This document shows, piece after piece, positions 6,493 to 13,162 of a stretch of 18,246 nucleotides of DNA. How positions within the stretch are numbered: the first letter of the stretch is position 1; every line of letters begins with the position of its first letter. A program made the translations under genes and the position numbers. This DNA comes from Candidatus Omnitrophota bacterium. GTDB lineage: Bacteria > Omnitrophota > Gorgyraeia > Gygaellales > Profunditerraquicolaceae. The notes below the pieces were generated by a model. That model was given only the letters and a program-made list of their open reading frames with translations, searched no databases and was not told the DNA's origin. The stretch lies in assembly GCA_028711825.1 (NCBI GenBank), contig JAQTRM010000014.1, positions 1-18,246 of the forward strand, in the 5' to 3' direction.

Positions 6493-6909
6493 ATGCGTAA
6501 ACGCAGTAAGGCGCGGGAGTATGTATTGCAGATGCTTTATCAGGCGGATATCACCCATAATAAATGGGAGGAGGTCCTGGAGAATTTTTCTTTAGGTGAA
6601 GAGCGTCATGATTTTTCCGGAGAGATGAAAGAGTTCTCCTCCCAGCTGTTCGAGGGAGTGGTGCTGAATATTGAAGAGATCGACCGGAAGATCAGCCGGT
6701 ATGCCGCCAATTGGCAGCTGGAACGTATGGCGTTCGTGGACCGTAATATTATGCGCCTGGGTTGTTTTGAGCTCTTATTCCGCCAGGATATACCGCCTAA
6801 GGTTGCCATTAATGAAGCGGTGGAACTGGCAAAGAAATATTCAGGGCAGGAGGCAGGTAAATTCGTCAACGCCATACTGGATCAGGTGAAGATCGAAAAG
6901 GAAAAATAA
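6493..6909 (+). CDS. nusB: Transcription antitermination factor NusB
   Basis: NusB joins NusE (ribosomal protein S10) on boxA RNA in the rRNA antitermination complex. The 138-residue, mostly helical protein has the family opening RSKAREYVLQMLYQAD, the central ERMAFVDRNIMRLGCFELLF stretch and the C-terminal PPKVAINEAVELAKKYS with FVNAILD. Length is normal. A GAGGGGGG site precedes the ATG. Its place after ribH is common, but here it lies inside an FMN-riboswitch operon, so its expression may rise and fall with FMN unless it has another promoter, which I do not see. Confidence 0.95.
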   Translation: MRKRSKAREYVLQMLYQADITHNKWEEVLENFSLGEERHDFSGEMKEFSSQLFEGVVLNIEEIDRKISRYAANWQLERMAFVDRNIMRLGCFELLFRQDIPPKVAINEAVELAKKYSGQEAGKFVNAILDQVKIEKEK

Positions 6910-6953
6910 GCAATCTGCCGCTGGTAGAAAACACAAAAAGAAAGAAGGAAAAT

Positions 6954-7769
6954 TTGAAGTTCGCGGACTTACATATTCATACCCTGCATAGCGACGGCAC
7001 CTTTACCCCCGGCCAGCTTGTCAAAGAGGCCCTCGCCCGCGGGATCTCCGCCCTGGCGGTTACCGACCATGATACAACCGAGGGGGTGGGGGAGTCTTTG
7101 TCCGCATCTTCCGGTACCGGGCTGGAGGTGATCCCGGGGATCGAATTGACCGCGCAGCATGAAAACCGGGAAGTGCATGTTTTGGGGTATTTTATCGATT
7201 ACCGGGATGAAAGGCTGCTCGAAAAATTAAAACAGGTGCGGCTTAACCGCCGGGAGCGGGTTTATAAGATTATCGGCAACCTGGAGGGAATGGGGATAAA
7301 ACTTGATCCGGAAACCGTATTCGGCATCGCCGGCAAGGCTACGGTGGGAAGGATGCATATTGCCCGGGCAATGGTAAAGGACGGCCTGGTTTCTTCAACC
7401 GCCGAAGCCTTTCGTAAATATATCGGGGATAAATCCCCGGCTTACGTTTTAGGTTTCCGTATTTCGGTGCCGGAGGCGATCGGGATGATCAAAGCCGCCG
7501 GGGGGCGGGCGGTCCTGGCGCACCCGTATCTTCTTGACGACGATGACCTGATCGGTGAATTCGCGCGCTGCGGCCTGGACGGTCTGGAGGTTTATTATCC
7601 GGAGCACTCCCAGTCGATGGTAAATTTCTACCTGGACCTGGCGAAGAAATTTGGGCTTCTGGTTACCGGCGGGACGGATTTCCACGGCAGCGCCAAGCCG
7701 CAGATCAAGCTCGGGATGATCAAGGTCCCGCTTGAGCTGGTGGAGGAATTAAGGCGGGGCAAGAGATGA
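6954..7769 (+). CDS. PHP-domain phosphoesterase (TrpH/YciV-like)
   Basis: Members of this family are metal-dependent phosphoesterases; E. coli TrpH (YciV, RNase AM) acts on 3',5'-nucleoside bisphosphates and RNA 5' ends. The 271 residues show the metal-binding set: DLHIHTLHSDG at 5-15 (H7, H9), TDHDT at 37-41, PGIELTA at 61-67, AHPY at 189-192, H219 in YYPEHS, and GGTDFHG at 239-245. The start is TTG at 6954, four to five bases after AAGGAA, and I see no in-frame ATG nearby that keeps the first histidine motif. It overlaps ribD by four bases (ATGA), so it is translated together with the riboflavin genes. A role as the phosphatase missing from the riboflavin pathway is possible but is inference. 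Confidence 0.85.
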   Translation: MKFADLHIHTLHSDGTFTPGQLVKEALARGISALAVTDHDTTEGVGESLSASSGTGLEVIPGIELTAQHENREVHVLGYFIDYRDERLLEKLKQVRLNRRERVYKIIGNLEGMGIKLDPETVFGIAGKATVGRMHIARAMVKDGLVSSTAEAFRKYIGDKSPAYVLGFRISVPEAIGMIKAAGGRAVLAHPYLLDDDDLIGEFARCGLDGLEVYYPEHSQSMVNFYLDLAKKFGLLVTGGTDFHGSAKPQIKLGMIKVPLELVEELRRGKR

Positions 7770-8860
7770 TAAAAAAAAGCGATGAGTATTATATGGGGCT
7801 TGCTTTGAAGCTGGCGCTTAAAGCCAAAGGCAGGACTTTTCCCAATCCTTTGGTGGGCGCCCTGGTGGTAAAGAACGGCAGGATCATCGGCAGCGGATTC
7901 CATGCCCGGGCGGGCTTGGCGCATGCCGAGATTACGGCCCTGGATGAAGCGGGCAAGAAGGCCAAGGGAGCCGTTTTATATGTTACGCTTGAACCCTGCG
8001 CCCATACCGGGCGCACTCCTCCCTGTGTCGACCGGGTGATTTCCAGCGGCATTAAAGAGGTGGTGGTCGGGATGGTTGATCCTAATCCTTTAAATAACGG
8101 CAAAGGGATCGCGCTGCTCAAGCAAAACGGCATAAAAGTCAGGGCGGGGGTTTTGGAACGGGAGCTGGCGGAAATAAATGAGAGTTTTATAAAGTATATT
8201 ACTTCCAAGATGCCTTTTATTACGGTAAAAGTAGCCGAATCCCTGGACGGCCGGATTGCCACCCGGACCGGAGATTCCAAATGGATTACTTCGGACCGGG
8301 CGCGGGCGTTCGCCCACCGCCTGCGTAATAATTATGACGCGATCATGGTAGGGGTCAATACCGTTTTGCGCGATAATCCGAATTTAAACGTCTGGTTTTC
8401 CAAAAAAAAGCTTACCAAGATCGTGATCGACAGTAATTTAAGTATCTCCGAAGATTCAAATATCTTCGCCGGAGACAGCAGGGTGATCATTGTGACTTTG
8501 CCCAGCCGGCCCGGGCAGGAGACGGAAAACCGCCGGAAGCTTGCCGCCAAGGCGCAGATCCTGGAGGTTAAGGAAAAAGAGGGGCAAATCAATCTGGTCG
8601 ATGCCTTAAAGAAATTGGCGGGTTTGCAGATCAGTAATATTATCGTTGAAGGAGGAGGCACTCTCATCGGTTCGCTGTTCGATGAGAGGCTGGTCGACAG
8701 GATAATGTTTTTTATCAGCCCCAAGATTATCGGGGGCAAGGGCGCGATATCTTCAGTGATGGGAAGCGGGGTAAAACGGGTGGATCAGGCGATAAGGCTG
8801 CGCGAGGTAAAAATCAGGCGTTTCGGCGAAGAGTTGCTGGTAAGCGCCAGGGTGGGGTAA
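7766..8860 (+). CDS. ribD: Bifunctional riboflavin pyrimidine deaminase / reductase
   Basis: RibD deaminates the RibA product and then reduces its ribose to ribityl with NADPH. The 364 residues have the N-terminal zinc deaminase domain (about 1-145) with HAE at 53-55 and PCAHTGRTPPC at 77-87, which contribute zinc ligands H53, C78 and C87. The C-terminal reductase domain (about 148-362) begins FITVKVAESLDGRIAT and has DSKWITSD, GVNTVLRDNP and VEGGGTLIGS. Length is normal. The start overlaps the PHP gene (ATGA, 7766-7769), and the stop overlaps the ribE start (TAATG). The phosphate must be removed from its product before RibH can act. Confidence 0.96.
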   Translation: MIKKSDEYYMGLALKLALKAKGRTFPNPLVGALVVKNGRIIGSGFHARAGLAHAEITALDEAGKKAKGAVLYVTLEPCAHTGRTPPCVDRVISSGIKEVVVGMVDPNPLNNGKGIALLKQNGIKVRAGVLERELAEINESFIKYITSKMPFITVKVAESLDGRIATRTGDSKWITSDRARAFAHRLRNNYDAIMVGVNTVLRDNPNLNVWFSKKKLTKIVIDSNLSISEDSNIFAGDSRVIIVTLPSRPGQETENRRKLAAKAQILEVKEKEGQINLVDALKKLAGLQISNIIVEGGGTLIGSLFDERLVDRIMFFISPKIIGGKGAISSVMGSGVKRVDQAIRLREVKIRRFGEELLVSARVG

Positions 8861-9456
8861 TGTTTACGGGGATCGTCGAAGAATTAGGAAGAGTAGAAAA
8901 AATATCGCCCCGGACGGGAGTGGTGTTTTTGGAGGTCGCCGCCGAAAAAACCCTGACGGATACAAAGATCGGAGACAGTATCGCCGTTAACGGCGTTTGC
9001 CTTACGGTGGTAAAGATAGGGAGGGGAATTTTCGGTTTCGAAATGATGCGCCGGACATTTACGGATACCAACCTGGGGTTGCTGCGGCAGCATCAGGCGG
9101 TTAACCTCGAGCGCAGCTTGAAAGCGGGAGAACGGATCTCCGGGCATTTTGTCCTGGGGCATGTCGACTGCCCGGGGCTGGTGCGCCGCAAGAGCATGCG
9201 CCAGGGAAGCTGGGAATTCGAAATTTCCGTGCCCGCCGGATTCAGGGGGTATTGTCTCCCCAAGGGTTCGATTGCCGTCGACGGGATAAGCCTGACGATC
9301 TCCTCGGTATGCGAAGGAGGTTTTAAGATCTGTGTCATTCCGCATACTTTTAAGAATACCACTTTATCTTTTGCGGGTCCTTCCTCAAGGCTGAATGTGG
9401 AATTCGATATCCTCGCCAAGAGGGCGAAAATACAGAATGTAGAATGTAGTAGGTAG
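8860..9456 (+). CDS. ribE: Riboflavin synthase alpha chain
   Basis: Riboflavin synthase dismutates two lumazine molecules to riboflavin. The 198 residues show the internal duplication of the family: an N-terminal barrel beginning MFTGIVEELG, with GDSIAVNGVCLTV at 38-50, and a second barrel with KGSIAVDGISLTI at 135-147. The domain linker region has GHFVLGHVD at 95-103. The start overlaps the ribD stop by one base. The last eight or so codons, after AKRAK, and the stop codon fall inside the seven-base repeat array that begins at 9432, so the C-terminal tail looks repeat-derived. This is the last gene of the riboflavin operon. The name ribE follows Bacillus usage; E. coli calls it ribC. Confidence 0.95.
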   Translation: MFTGIVEELGRVEKISPRTGVVFLEVAAEKTLTDTKIGDSIAVNGVCLTVVKIGRGIFGFEMMRRTFTDTNLGLLRQHQAVNLERSLKAGERISGHFVLGHVDCPGLVRRKSMRQGSWEFEISVPAGFRGYCLPKGSIAVDGISLTISSVCEGGFKICVIPHTFKNTTLSFAGPSSRLNVEFDILAKRAKIQNVECSR

Positions 9457-9496
9457 AATACAGGGAAAACAGTAGCTAGTATGCAGTAGTTAGTAT
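9432..9496 (+). repeat. Seven-base tandem repeat array, left arm (NYAGNAN)
   Basis: Successive heptamers ACAGAAT, GTAGAAT, GTAGTAG, GTAGAAT, ACAGGGA (9432-9466), then ACAGTAG, CTAGTAT, GCAGTAG, TTAGTAT (9469-9496), keep the period except for a two-base slip. The array covers the 3' end and stop codon of ribE. It is roughly complementary, in inverted orientation, to the array at 9642-9701. Confidence 0.75.
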
Positions 9497-9534
9497 AAAA
9501 GCGGAAAAACAGAATATAGGGAAATTCAAAGAAT

Positions 9535-9631
9535 AAAACCAAAAACTGCTATTGGAATAGGATAAAGAAATAACTTTTTCTGTTTCGACTGTTTGTTATA
9601 GATTTTTGGTTTTACCTTTGTTTTTGGTTTT
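9535..9631. repeat. Inverted A/T-tract repeat in the centre of the large hairpin region
   Basis: AAAACCAAAAA (9535-9545) is the exact reverse complement of TTTTTGGTTTT at 9603-9613 and again at 9621-9631. With the flanking heptamer arrays this makes 9432-9701 one long imperfect inverted repeat, purine-rich on the left and pyrimidine-rich on the right. It follows the last riboflavin gene, so a role at the 3' end of that transcript is possible, though it is not a classic GC-rich terminator. Confidence 0.55.
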
Positions 9632-9641
9632 GATCTTCCCT

Positions 9642-9701
9642 GCATACTAACTACTATCTACTGGTTTTTGGGTTTTTCCTACCTTCTACCTACTGCCTGC
9701 T
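9642..9701 (+). repeat. Seven-base tandem repeat array, right arm (NNCTACT)
   Basis: GCATACT, AACTACT, ATCTACT (9642-9662) and ACCTTCT, ACCTACT, GCCTGCT (9681-9701) are heptamers of one consensus, separated by 18 T/G-rich bases. On the other strand they read AGTAGNN, the same kind of unit as in the left array at 9432-9496. Confidence 0.72.
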
Positions 9702-9713
9702 GCTTTTTTCTTT

Positions 9714-9750
9714 TGCTGAAAGCTGATAGCTGACGACTGATAGCTGAGAG
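9714..9750 (+). repeat. Seven-base degenerate tandem repeat (NRCTGAN), five units
   Basis: TGCTGAA, AGCTGAT, AGCTGAC, GACTGAT, AGCTGAG and a trailing AG form a clean seven-base period. This is the same heptamer family as the array between ribBA and ribH (5963-5994). It ends nine bases before the -35 box of the promoter at 9759. Confidence 0.75.
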
Positions 9751-9758
9751 TCTTTATA

Positions 9759-9787
9759 TTGCACAGGCGCCGGATTTCTGGTATACT
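9759..9787 (+). promoter_or_regulatory. Strong-looking promoter upstream of tRNA-Pro
   Basis: TTGCAC (9759-9764) and TATACT (9782-9787) are exactly 17 bases apart, with a TG one base before the -10 (9779-9780) giving an extended -10. The predicted start near 9794 leaves about 210 nt before the tRNA. It probably drives tRNA-Pro and perhaps acylphosphatase, or an unrecognised small RNA. The 9794-9957 stretch has no gene I can support. Confidence 0.65.
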
Positions 9788-9957
9788 TACATAATATTTC
9801 GGGAGTTTGTGGTGGGGACTAAGGTAAGTTTTTCTTTGCCTTTATCTCTGTCTATATATAGATTGGTAGGCGATAGATAATAAAGAAGTAGAGGTATGGG
9901 TTTATTAAGAATTTGATTTTCTTTGCTTTTTCCTGCACCTCTACCTAGATTAAATTA

Positions 9958-9993
9958 GCGTACCCCGCGCAGATCGGAATTGCGCAGGTACGC
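9958..9993. repeat. Hairpin element related to the rodZ-upstream repeat
   Basis: GCGTACC (9958-9964) pairs with GGTACGC (9987-9993), and inside it GCGCA (9967-9971) pairs with TGCGC (9981-9985). That gives 12 pairs with a small internal loop and a 9-nt terminal loop. The part at 9963-9989 resembles 12-34 and 122-144: all share CCCCG near the left and AATTGCGC followed by GGT or GGGT on the right. Confidence 0.6.
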
Positions 9994-10006
9994 AATACGT
10001 ATTGCG
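9991..10006. repeat. 16-bp perfect palindrome at the tRNA-Pro 5' end
   Basis: CGCAATACGTATTGCG at 9991-10006 equals its own reverse complement. Its first three bases are shared with the preceding hairpin and its last two are the first bases of the tRNA. It could be a protein-binding site or an RNA structure at the processing site. Confidence 0.6.
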
Positions 10007-10078
10007 GGGCGTGGCTCAGCTTGGTAGAGCGCAGCGTTCGGGACGCTGAGGTCACAGGTTCAAGTCCTGTCGCCCCGA
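10005..10078 (+). tRNA. tRNA-Pro (anticodon CGG)
   Basis: A full cloverleaf is present. The acceptor arms CGGGGCG (10005-10011) and CGCCCCG (10071-10077) pair perfectly, with discriminator A10078. The D arm is GGCTCAGCTTGGTAGAGC. The anticodon stem CAGCG/CGCTG closes the loop TTCGGGA (10037-10043), with anticodon CGG at 10039-10041 and G37 after it. The T arm is ACAGG-TTCAAGT-CCTGT. It reads the CCG proline codon, and the C1-G72 pair is typical of bacterial tRNA-Pro. No CCA is encoded (the sequence continues CAT), so the CCA-adding enzyme is needed. Confidence 0.96.
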
Positions 10079-10097
10079 CATTTTAAAAGAGGGAAGG

Positions 10098-10141
10098 TTT
10101 CCGCCATAATTCTTGGCGGACCCGCCAAGGTTTGTGGCGGG
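10098..10141 (+). repeat. 44-bp double-hairpin dispersed repeat, copy 2
   Basis: The unit matches 4628-4671 over its full 44 bases, with one change in the first hairpin and changes confined to the loop region of the second. CCGCCA (10101-10106) pairs with TGGCGG (10114-10119), and CCCGCC (10121-10126) pairs with GGCGGG (10136-10141). It lies between tRNA-Pro and acylphosphatase. Two copies in 6 kb suggest a multi-copy genomic repeat. Confidence 0.8.
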
Positions 10142-10163
10142 CGCGGTTTAACTCCGAATTCCG

Positions 10164-10436
10164 ATGAAAAAACAGGCGCATGTTTATTACTCGGGCCGGG
10201 TGCAGGGGATAGGTTTCCGTTACGCCGTCTATGATATCGCCAGCCGCAGCAGGATAGGCGGGTGGGTAAAGAACCTTGAGGATTTCAGGGTCGAAGCGGT
10301 AGCGGAAGCCGAAGAAGATATCCTGAAAATTTTTTTAGAGGAAATCCGCCGGCGTTTTTTTCAACAAATTGAAAATGCGGATATCGAGTGGCTTCCGGCT
10401 ACCGGAGAGTTCCGCGATTTCAGGGTCAGGTATTAG
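10164..10436 (+). CDS. acyP: Acylphosphatase
   Basis: Acylphosphatase hydrolyses acyl phosphates such as acetyl phosphate and carbamoyl phosphate in the cytoplasm. The 90-residue protein has the family signature GRVQGIGFR at 11-19 with catalytic R19, and GWVKNLED at 33-40 with catalytic N37. It starts with the usual short beta strand (AHVYYSGR). Length is normal. I see no clear ribosome-binding site before the ATG at 10164; the upstream 20 bases are GC-rich repeat edge and AT-rich spacer. It may be read from the tRNA promoter or from one I cannot see. Confidence 0.93.
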   Translation: MKKQAHVYYSGRVQGIGFRYAVYDIASRSRIGGWVKNLEDFRVEAVAEAEEDILKIFLEEIRRRFFQQIENADIEWLPATGEFRDFRVRY

Positions 10437-10499
10437 CCATCCTCAAAATTAATCCCCGGCTGCCGCGGTTTTTAACACCGGGATTTGCTTAGGATTGTG

Positions 10500-10547
10500 C
10501 TTCGATTGCGCTTAAGCATTCTTTGAAGCATCCTGAGCGCATCGAAG
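10500..10547. repeat. Imperfect hairpin in the acyP-ligA spacer
   Basis: CTTCGATTGCGC (10500-10511) pairs with GCGCATCGAAG (10537-10547) with one bulged T. The interior and flank hold near-repeats of GCATTC/GCATCC and CTGAGC. A second small inverted repeat, CCGGC (10571-10575) with GCCGG (10584-10588), lies just before ligA and includes part of its presumed ribosome-binding site. The 159-bp spacer shows no gene. Confidence 0.5.
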
Positions 10548-10595
10548 GAATGCTGAGCCGTTTTCATCCTCCGGCCTTAAGGCGCCGGGGAATTC

Positions 10596-12647
10596 ATGCG
10601 GCGAACGTATAAAATGCCAATCCGGATTAAAGAGGAGATCGAAGAATTAAGTTTAAAACTGCGGGAGCACGATTACCGGTATTATGTTTTAAGCCAGCCC
10701 ACAGTTACGGACAGGGAGTATGATGATCTTTTCCGTAAACTCAAGGAGTTGGAGGACCGCTACCCGCAGTACCGCCTTCCGGATTCACCTACCCAGCGTT
10801 TAACCCCCGTAATCAACGAAGAATTCATATCCGTGCGGCACCATACCGGCATGTTTTCCCTGGATAATACTTACTCTATCGAAGAGTTGAGATCCTGGGA
10901 TGAGCGCGTGCGTAAATGGCTGGGAGAAGGCGTAAAATACCGTTATGTGGCGGAGTTAAAGATCGACGGGGTGAGCGTCAATCTTACCTATGTCAAAGGC
11001 CGCCTGGAGATCGGCGCCACCCGCGGCGACGGGCAGAGCGGGGAAGACGTGACCTCCAATATCAAGACTATCAGGGCTGTCCCCCGGCAGCTTTACGGGA
11101 AATACCCGGAGGGGCTTATTGAGATCCGCGGGGAGGTCTATATGGACAAGAATGGTTTCCTGCAGGTTAACCGGGAACGTTCCGAAAACGGCGAAGCGCT
11201 TTTCGCCAATCCGCGCAACGCCACCAGCGGTTCTCTGAAGCTGCTGGATAGTTCGCTTGTCGCTAAAAGACGGCTTAGTTTCTTCGCGCATTCCCCGGGG
11301 GCCTATCCCGGAGGGGATATCGGATGCCAGTATGATTTTTTGTCGCGGCTTAAGGAATGGAGAATCAGGGTTAACACAAGCTACGAGATTTGCCGGGGGA
11401 TCGAGGAAGTGATCGCGTATTGCCGGCTTTGGCAGGAAAAGCGCGATGAGCTGGAATATGAAATCGACGGGATAGTAGTAAAGCTGGACGATTTCGGCCA
11501 GCAGAAAAAACTGGGTTTTACCGCCCGCGCCCCCCGTTGGGCGGTGGCTTATAAATTTCCCGCCCGCCAGGCGACGACAAAGCTTCTTTCGATCCAGGTT
11601 AATGTCGGGCGCACCGGGGTGCTTACTCCCACCGCGCAGCTTGAGCCGGTGGAATGTTCCGGGGTAAAGATCAGTAACGCTACTTTACATAATTTTGATG
11701 AAATTCAAAGGCTGGGGGTGAGGGAAGGCGACCGGGTGCTCATTGAACGCGCCGGGGACGTGATTCCTAAAGTAGTAAAGGTGGTGGAGAAAGGCGGCGG
11801 CAGGCCTTATCGTATTCCGCAAAAATGTCCGGCCTGCGGCGGCAGGGTTGTAAAAGAAAAGGACCGGGATGTGGCTTATCATTGTATCAACCCCGATTGC
11901 CCGGCGCAGCTTGAGAGGGCGCTTTTGCATTTCGCCGGGCGGGAAGCCCTGGATATCGAAGGGCTGGGGGAGGCGGTAATCGCGCAGCTGGTGAGTTCTG
12001 CCCGTATCAAAAGCCTTACGGATATTTACCGGCTCCGGCACGAAGATCTTCTGAAGCTTGAGCTGTTCAAAGAAAAAAAAGCCGCAAATCTTATGGAGGC
12101 GATCCGCAGCAGCAAAAAACGTTCCCTGGCGCGCCTGATCTTTGCCCTGGGTATCCGTCATGTCGGACAGAAAGCCGCTTACACCCTGGCCGCGGAATTC
12201 AAGAGCCTGGATAATTTGATGCGCGCTAAATTGCAGGATCTGGACCGGATCCCGGAGATCGGGGAGGTGATTGCCGAGTCGGTTTTTAATTATTTCCGCC
12301 TGAAGCAGAATAAAGAGCTGATCCGGAGGCTTAAGGAGGAGCGGGTGAATACCCTTTGGGAAGAAGAGGGTGCTGGACCGCTGTCCGGGCAGCTTGCCGC
12401 GAAGACCGTTGTTTTTACCGGACAGCTTAAAGGCCTTTCCCGCCAGGAAGCGGAAGCGGCAGTGCGCCGCTGCGGGGGGAATCCTTCTTCCAGCGTAAGC
12501 AGGCGCACCGATTTCGTGGTTGCCGGGGAGGATGCGGGATCAAAGCTTGAAAAAGCGAGGTCTTTGGGGGTGAAGATTATCGACGAAGAAGAATTTTTCC
12601 GCCTTTCAGGTTTAAGGGGCGGGATAACTGGACAGGATGACAGCTGA
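10596..12647 (+). CDS. ligA: NAD-dependent DNA ligase LigA
   Basis: LigA seals nicks in DNA during replication and repair, using NAD and releasing NMN. The 683 residues show all domains in order. The Ia domain is near 10-75 (HDYRYYVLSQPTVTDREYD). The nucleotidyltransferase domain has the active-site KIDG at 122-125 (K122 takes the AMP). An OB fold is at about 325-405, and a zinc finger uses C411, C414, C430 and C435. Helix-hairpin-helix repeats span about 440-585, and a BRCT domain spans about 598-673. Length is normal. I use the ATG at 10596, which follows GGGG by five bases; an ATG at 10614 would shorten the protein by six residues and cannot be excluded. Confidence 0.97.
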   Translation: MRRTYKMPIRIKEEIEELSLKLREHDYRYYVLSQPTVTDREYDDLFRKLKELEDRYPQYRLPDSPTQRLTPVINEEFISVRHHTGMFSLDNTYSIEELRSWDERVRKWLGEGVKYRYVAELKIDGVSVNLTYVKGRLEIGATRGDGQSGEDVTSNIKTIRAVPRQLYGKYPEGLIEIRGEVYMDKNGFLQVNRERSENGEALFANPRNATSGSLKLLDSSLVAKRRLSFFAHSPGAYPGGDIGCQYDFLSRLKEWRIRVNTSYEICRGIEEVIAYCRLWQEKRDELEYEIDGIVVKLDDFGQQKKLGFTARAPRWAVAYKFPARQATTKLLSIQVNVGRTGVLTPTAQLEPVECSGVKISNATLHNFDEIQRLGVREGDRVLIERAGDVIPKVVKVVEKGGGRPYRIPQKCPACGGRVVKEKDRDVAYHCINPDCPAQLERALLHFAGREALDIEGLGEAVIAQLVSSARIKSLTDIYRLRHEDLLKLELFKEKKAANLMEAIRSSKKRSLARLIFALGIRHVGQKAAYTLAAEFKSLDNLMRAKLQDLDRIPEIGEVIAESVFNYFRLKQNKELIRRLKEERVNTLWEEEGAGPLSGQLAAKTVVFTGQLKGLSRQEAEAAVRRCGGNPSSSVSRRTDFVVAGEDAGSKLEKARSLGVKIIDEEEFFRLSGLRGGITGQDDS

Positions 12648-12667
12648 TGAAAAAAGGAGATGCCGGG

Positions 12668-13162
12668 ATGGGGATCAAAAATGCGGGGGCGGCGGTATTA
12701 TGTTGTTTTTTGCTTCTGGAAATTTTAGGATGCGAGTCTTTCGTGCGCAAGTTTACCCGTAAATCCAAGAAGCAGCAGGCGGGGGTGGAGATGGTGCTGG
12801 CCCCGGAAGAATATAAAGGTCCGGATATGAGCAAGGAGGAGCTTTACCGGCAGTATTATCTTTACTGGGGATCCTGGCAGGATGAATTGATCAATGCCCT
12901 TAACCAGGGGCTTAGCCGCAAGAAGAAGGTTGATTGTGCCCAGGAGGCTCTGAAAAACCTGGTAAATATGAAAATGATGCTGGTGGACGCGGCGCGGGTG
13001 AATTTCGACCCCGTAATCTCCAGGATGAACCGTCTTTTATCCGACATCAAAGGCGACATCTACGGAAGCGATAACTACCGGAACGCGCGCATTGCCGAAA
13101 ACATCAAAGCGGATGTGCATCTGGGGTTTGTTTATCCTAAAATAAGGAATTATCTTAAATGA
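12668..13162 (+). CDS. Putative lipoprotein of unknown function
   Basis: I do not recognise this family. From the ATG at 12668, which follows AAGGAG by eight bases, the product is 164 residues; an ATG at 12647 overlapping the ligA stop would add seven. The N-terminus is a signal peptide: MGIKN, a hydrophobic stretch, then LEILGC with C22 as the likely lipidated residue. After a basic, flexible stretch the rest looks mainly helical and charged, with a tyrosine/tryptophan-rich segment (ELYRQYYLYWGSWQDEL) near residues 56-72. No catalytic motif is visible. It overlaps the next gene by four bases (ATGA, 13159-13162), so it belongs to the ligA-hydrolase-xer string. It is probably anchored to a membrane and exposed outside the cytoplasm. 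Confidence 0.7.
   Translation: MGIKNAGAAVLCCFLLLEILGCESFVRKFTRKSKKQQAGVEMVLAPEEYKGPDMSKEELYRQYYLYWGSWQDELINALNQGLSRKKKVDCAQEALKNLVNMKMMLVDAARVNFDPVISRMNRLLSDIKGDIYGSDNYRNARIAENIKADVHLGFVYPKIRNYLK

Noticed and set aside
10452..10486. An intrinsic terminator after acyP (CCCGG ... CCGGG with a short T run)
   Set aside because: The stem is only five pairs with an 18-nt loop, and the T run lies inside the loop rather than after the stem.
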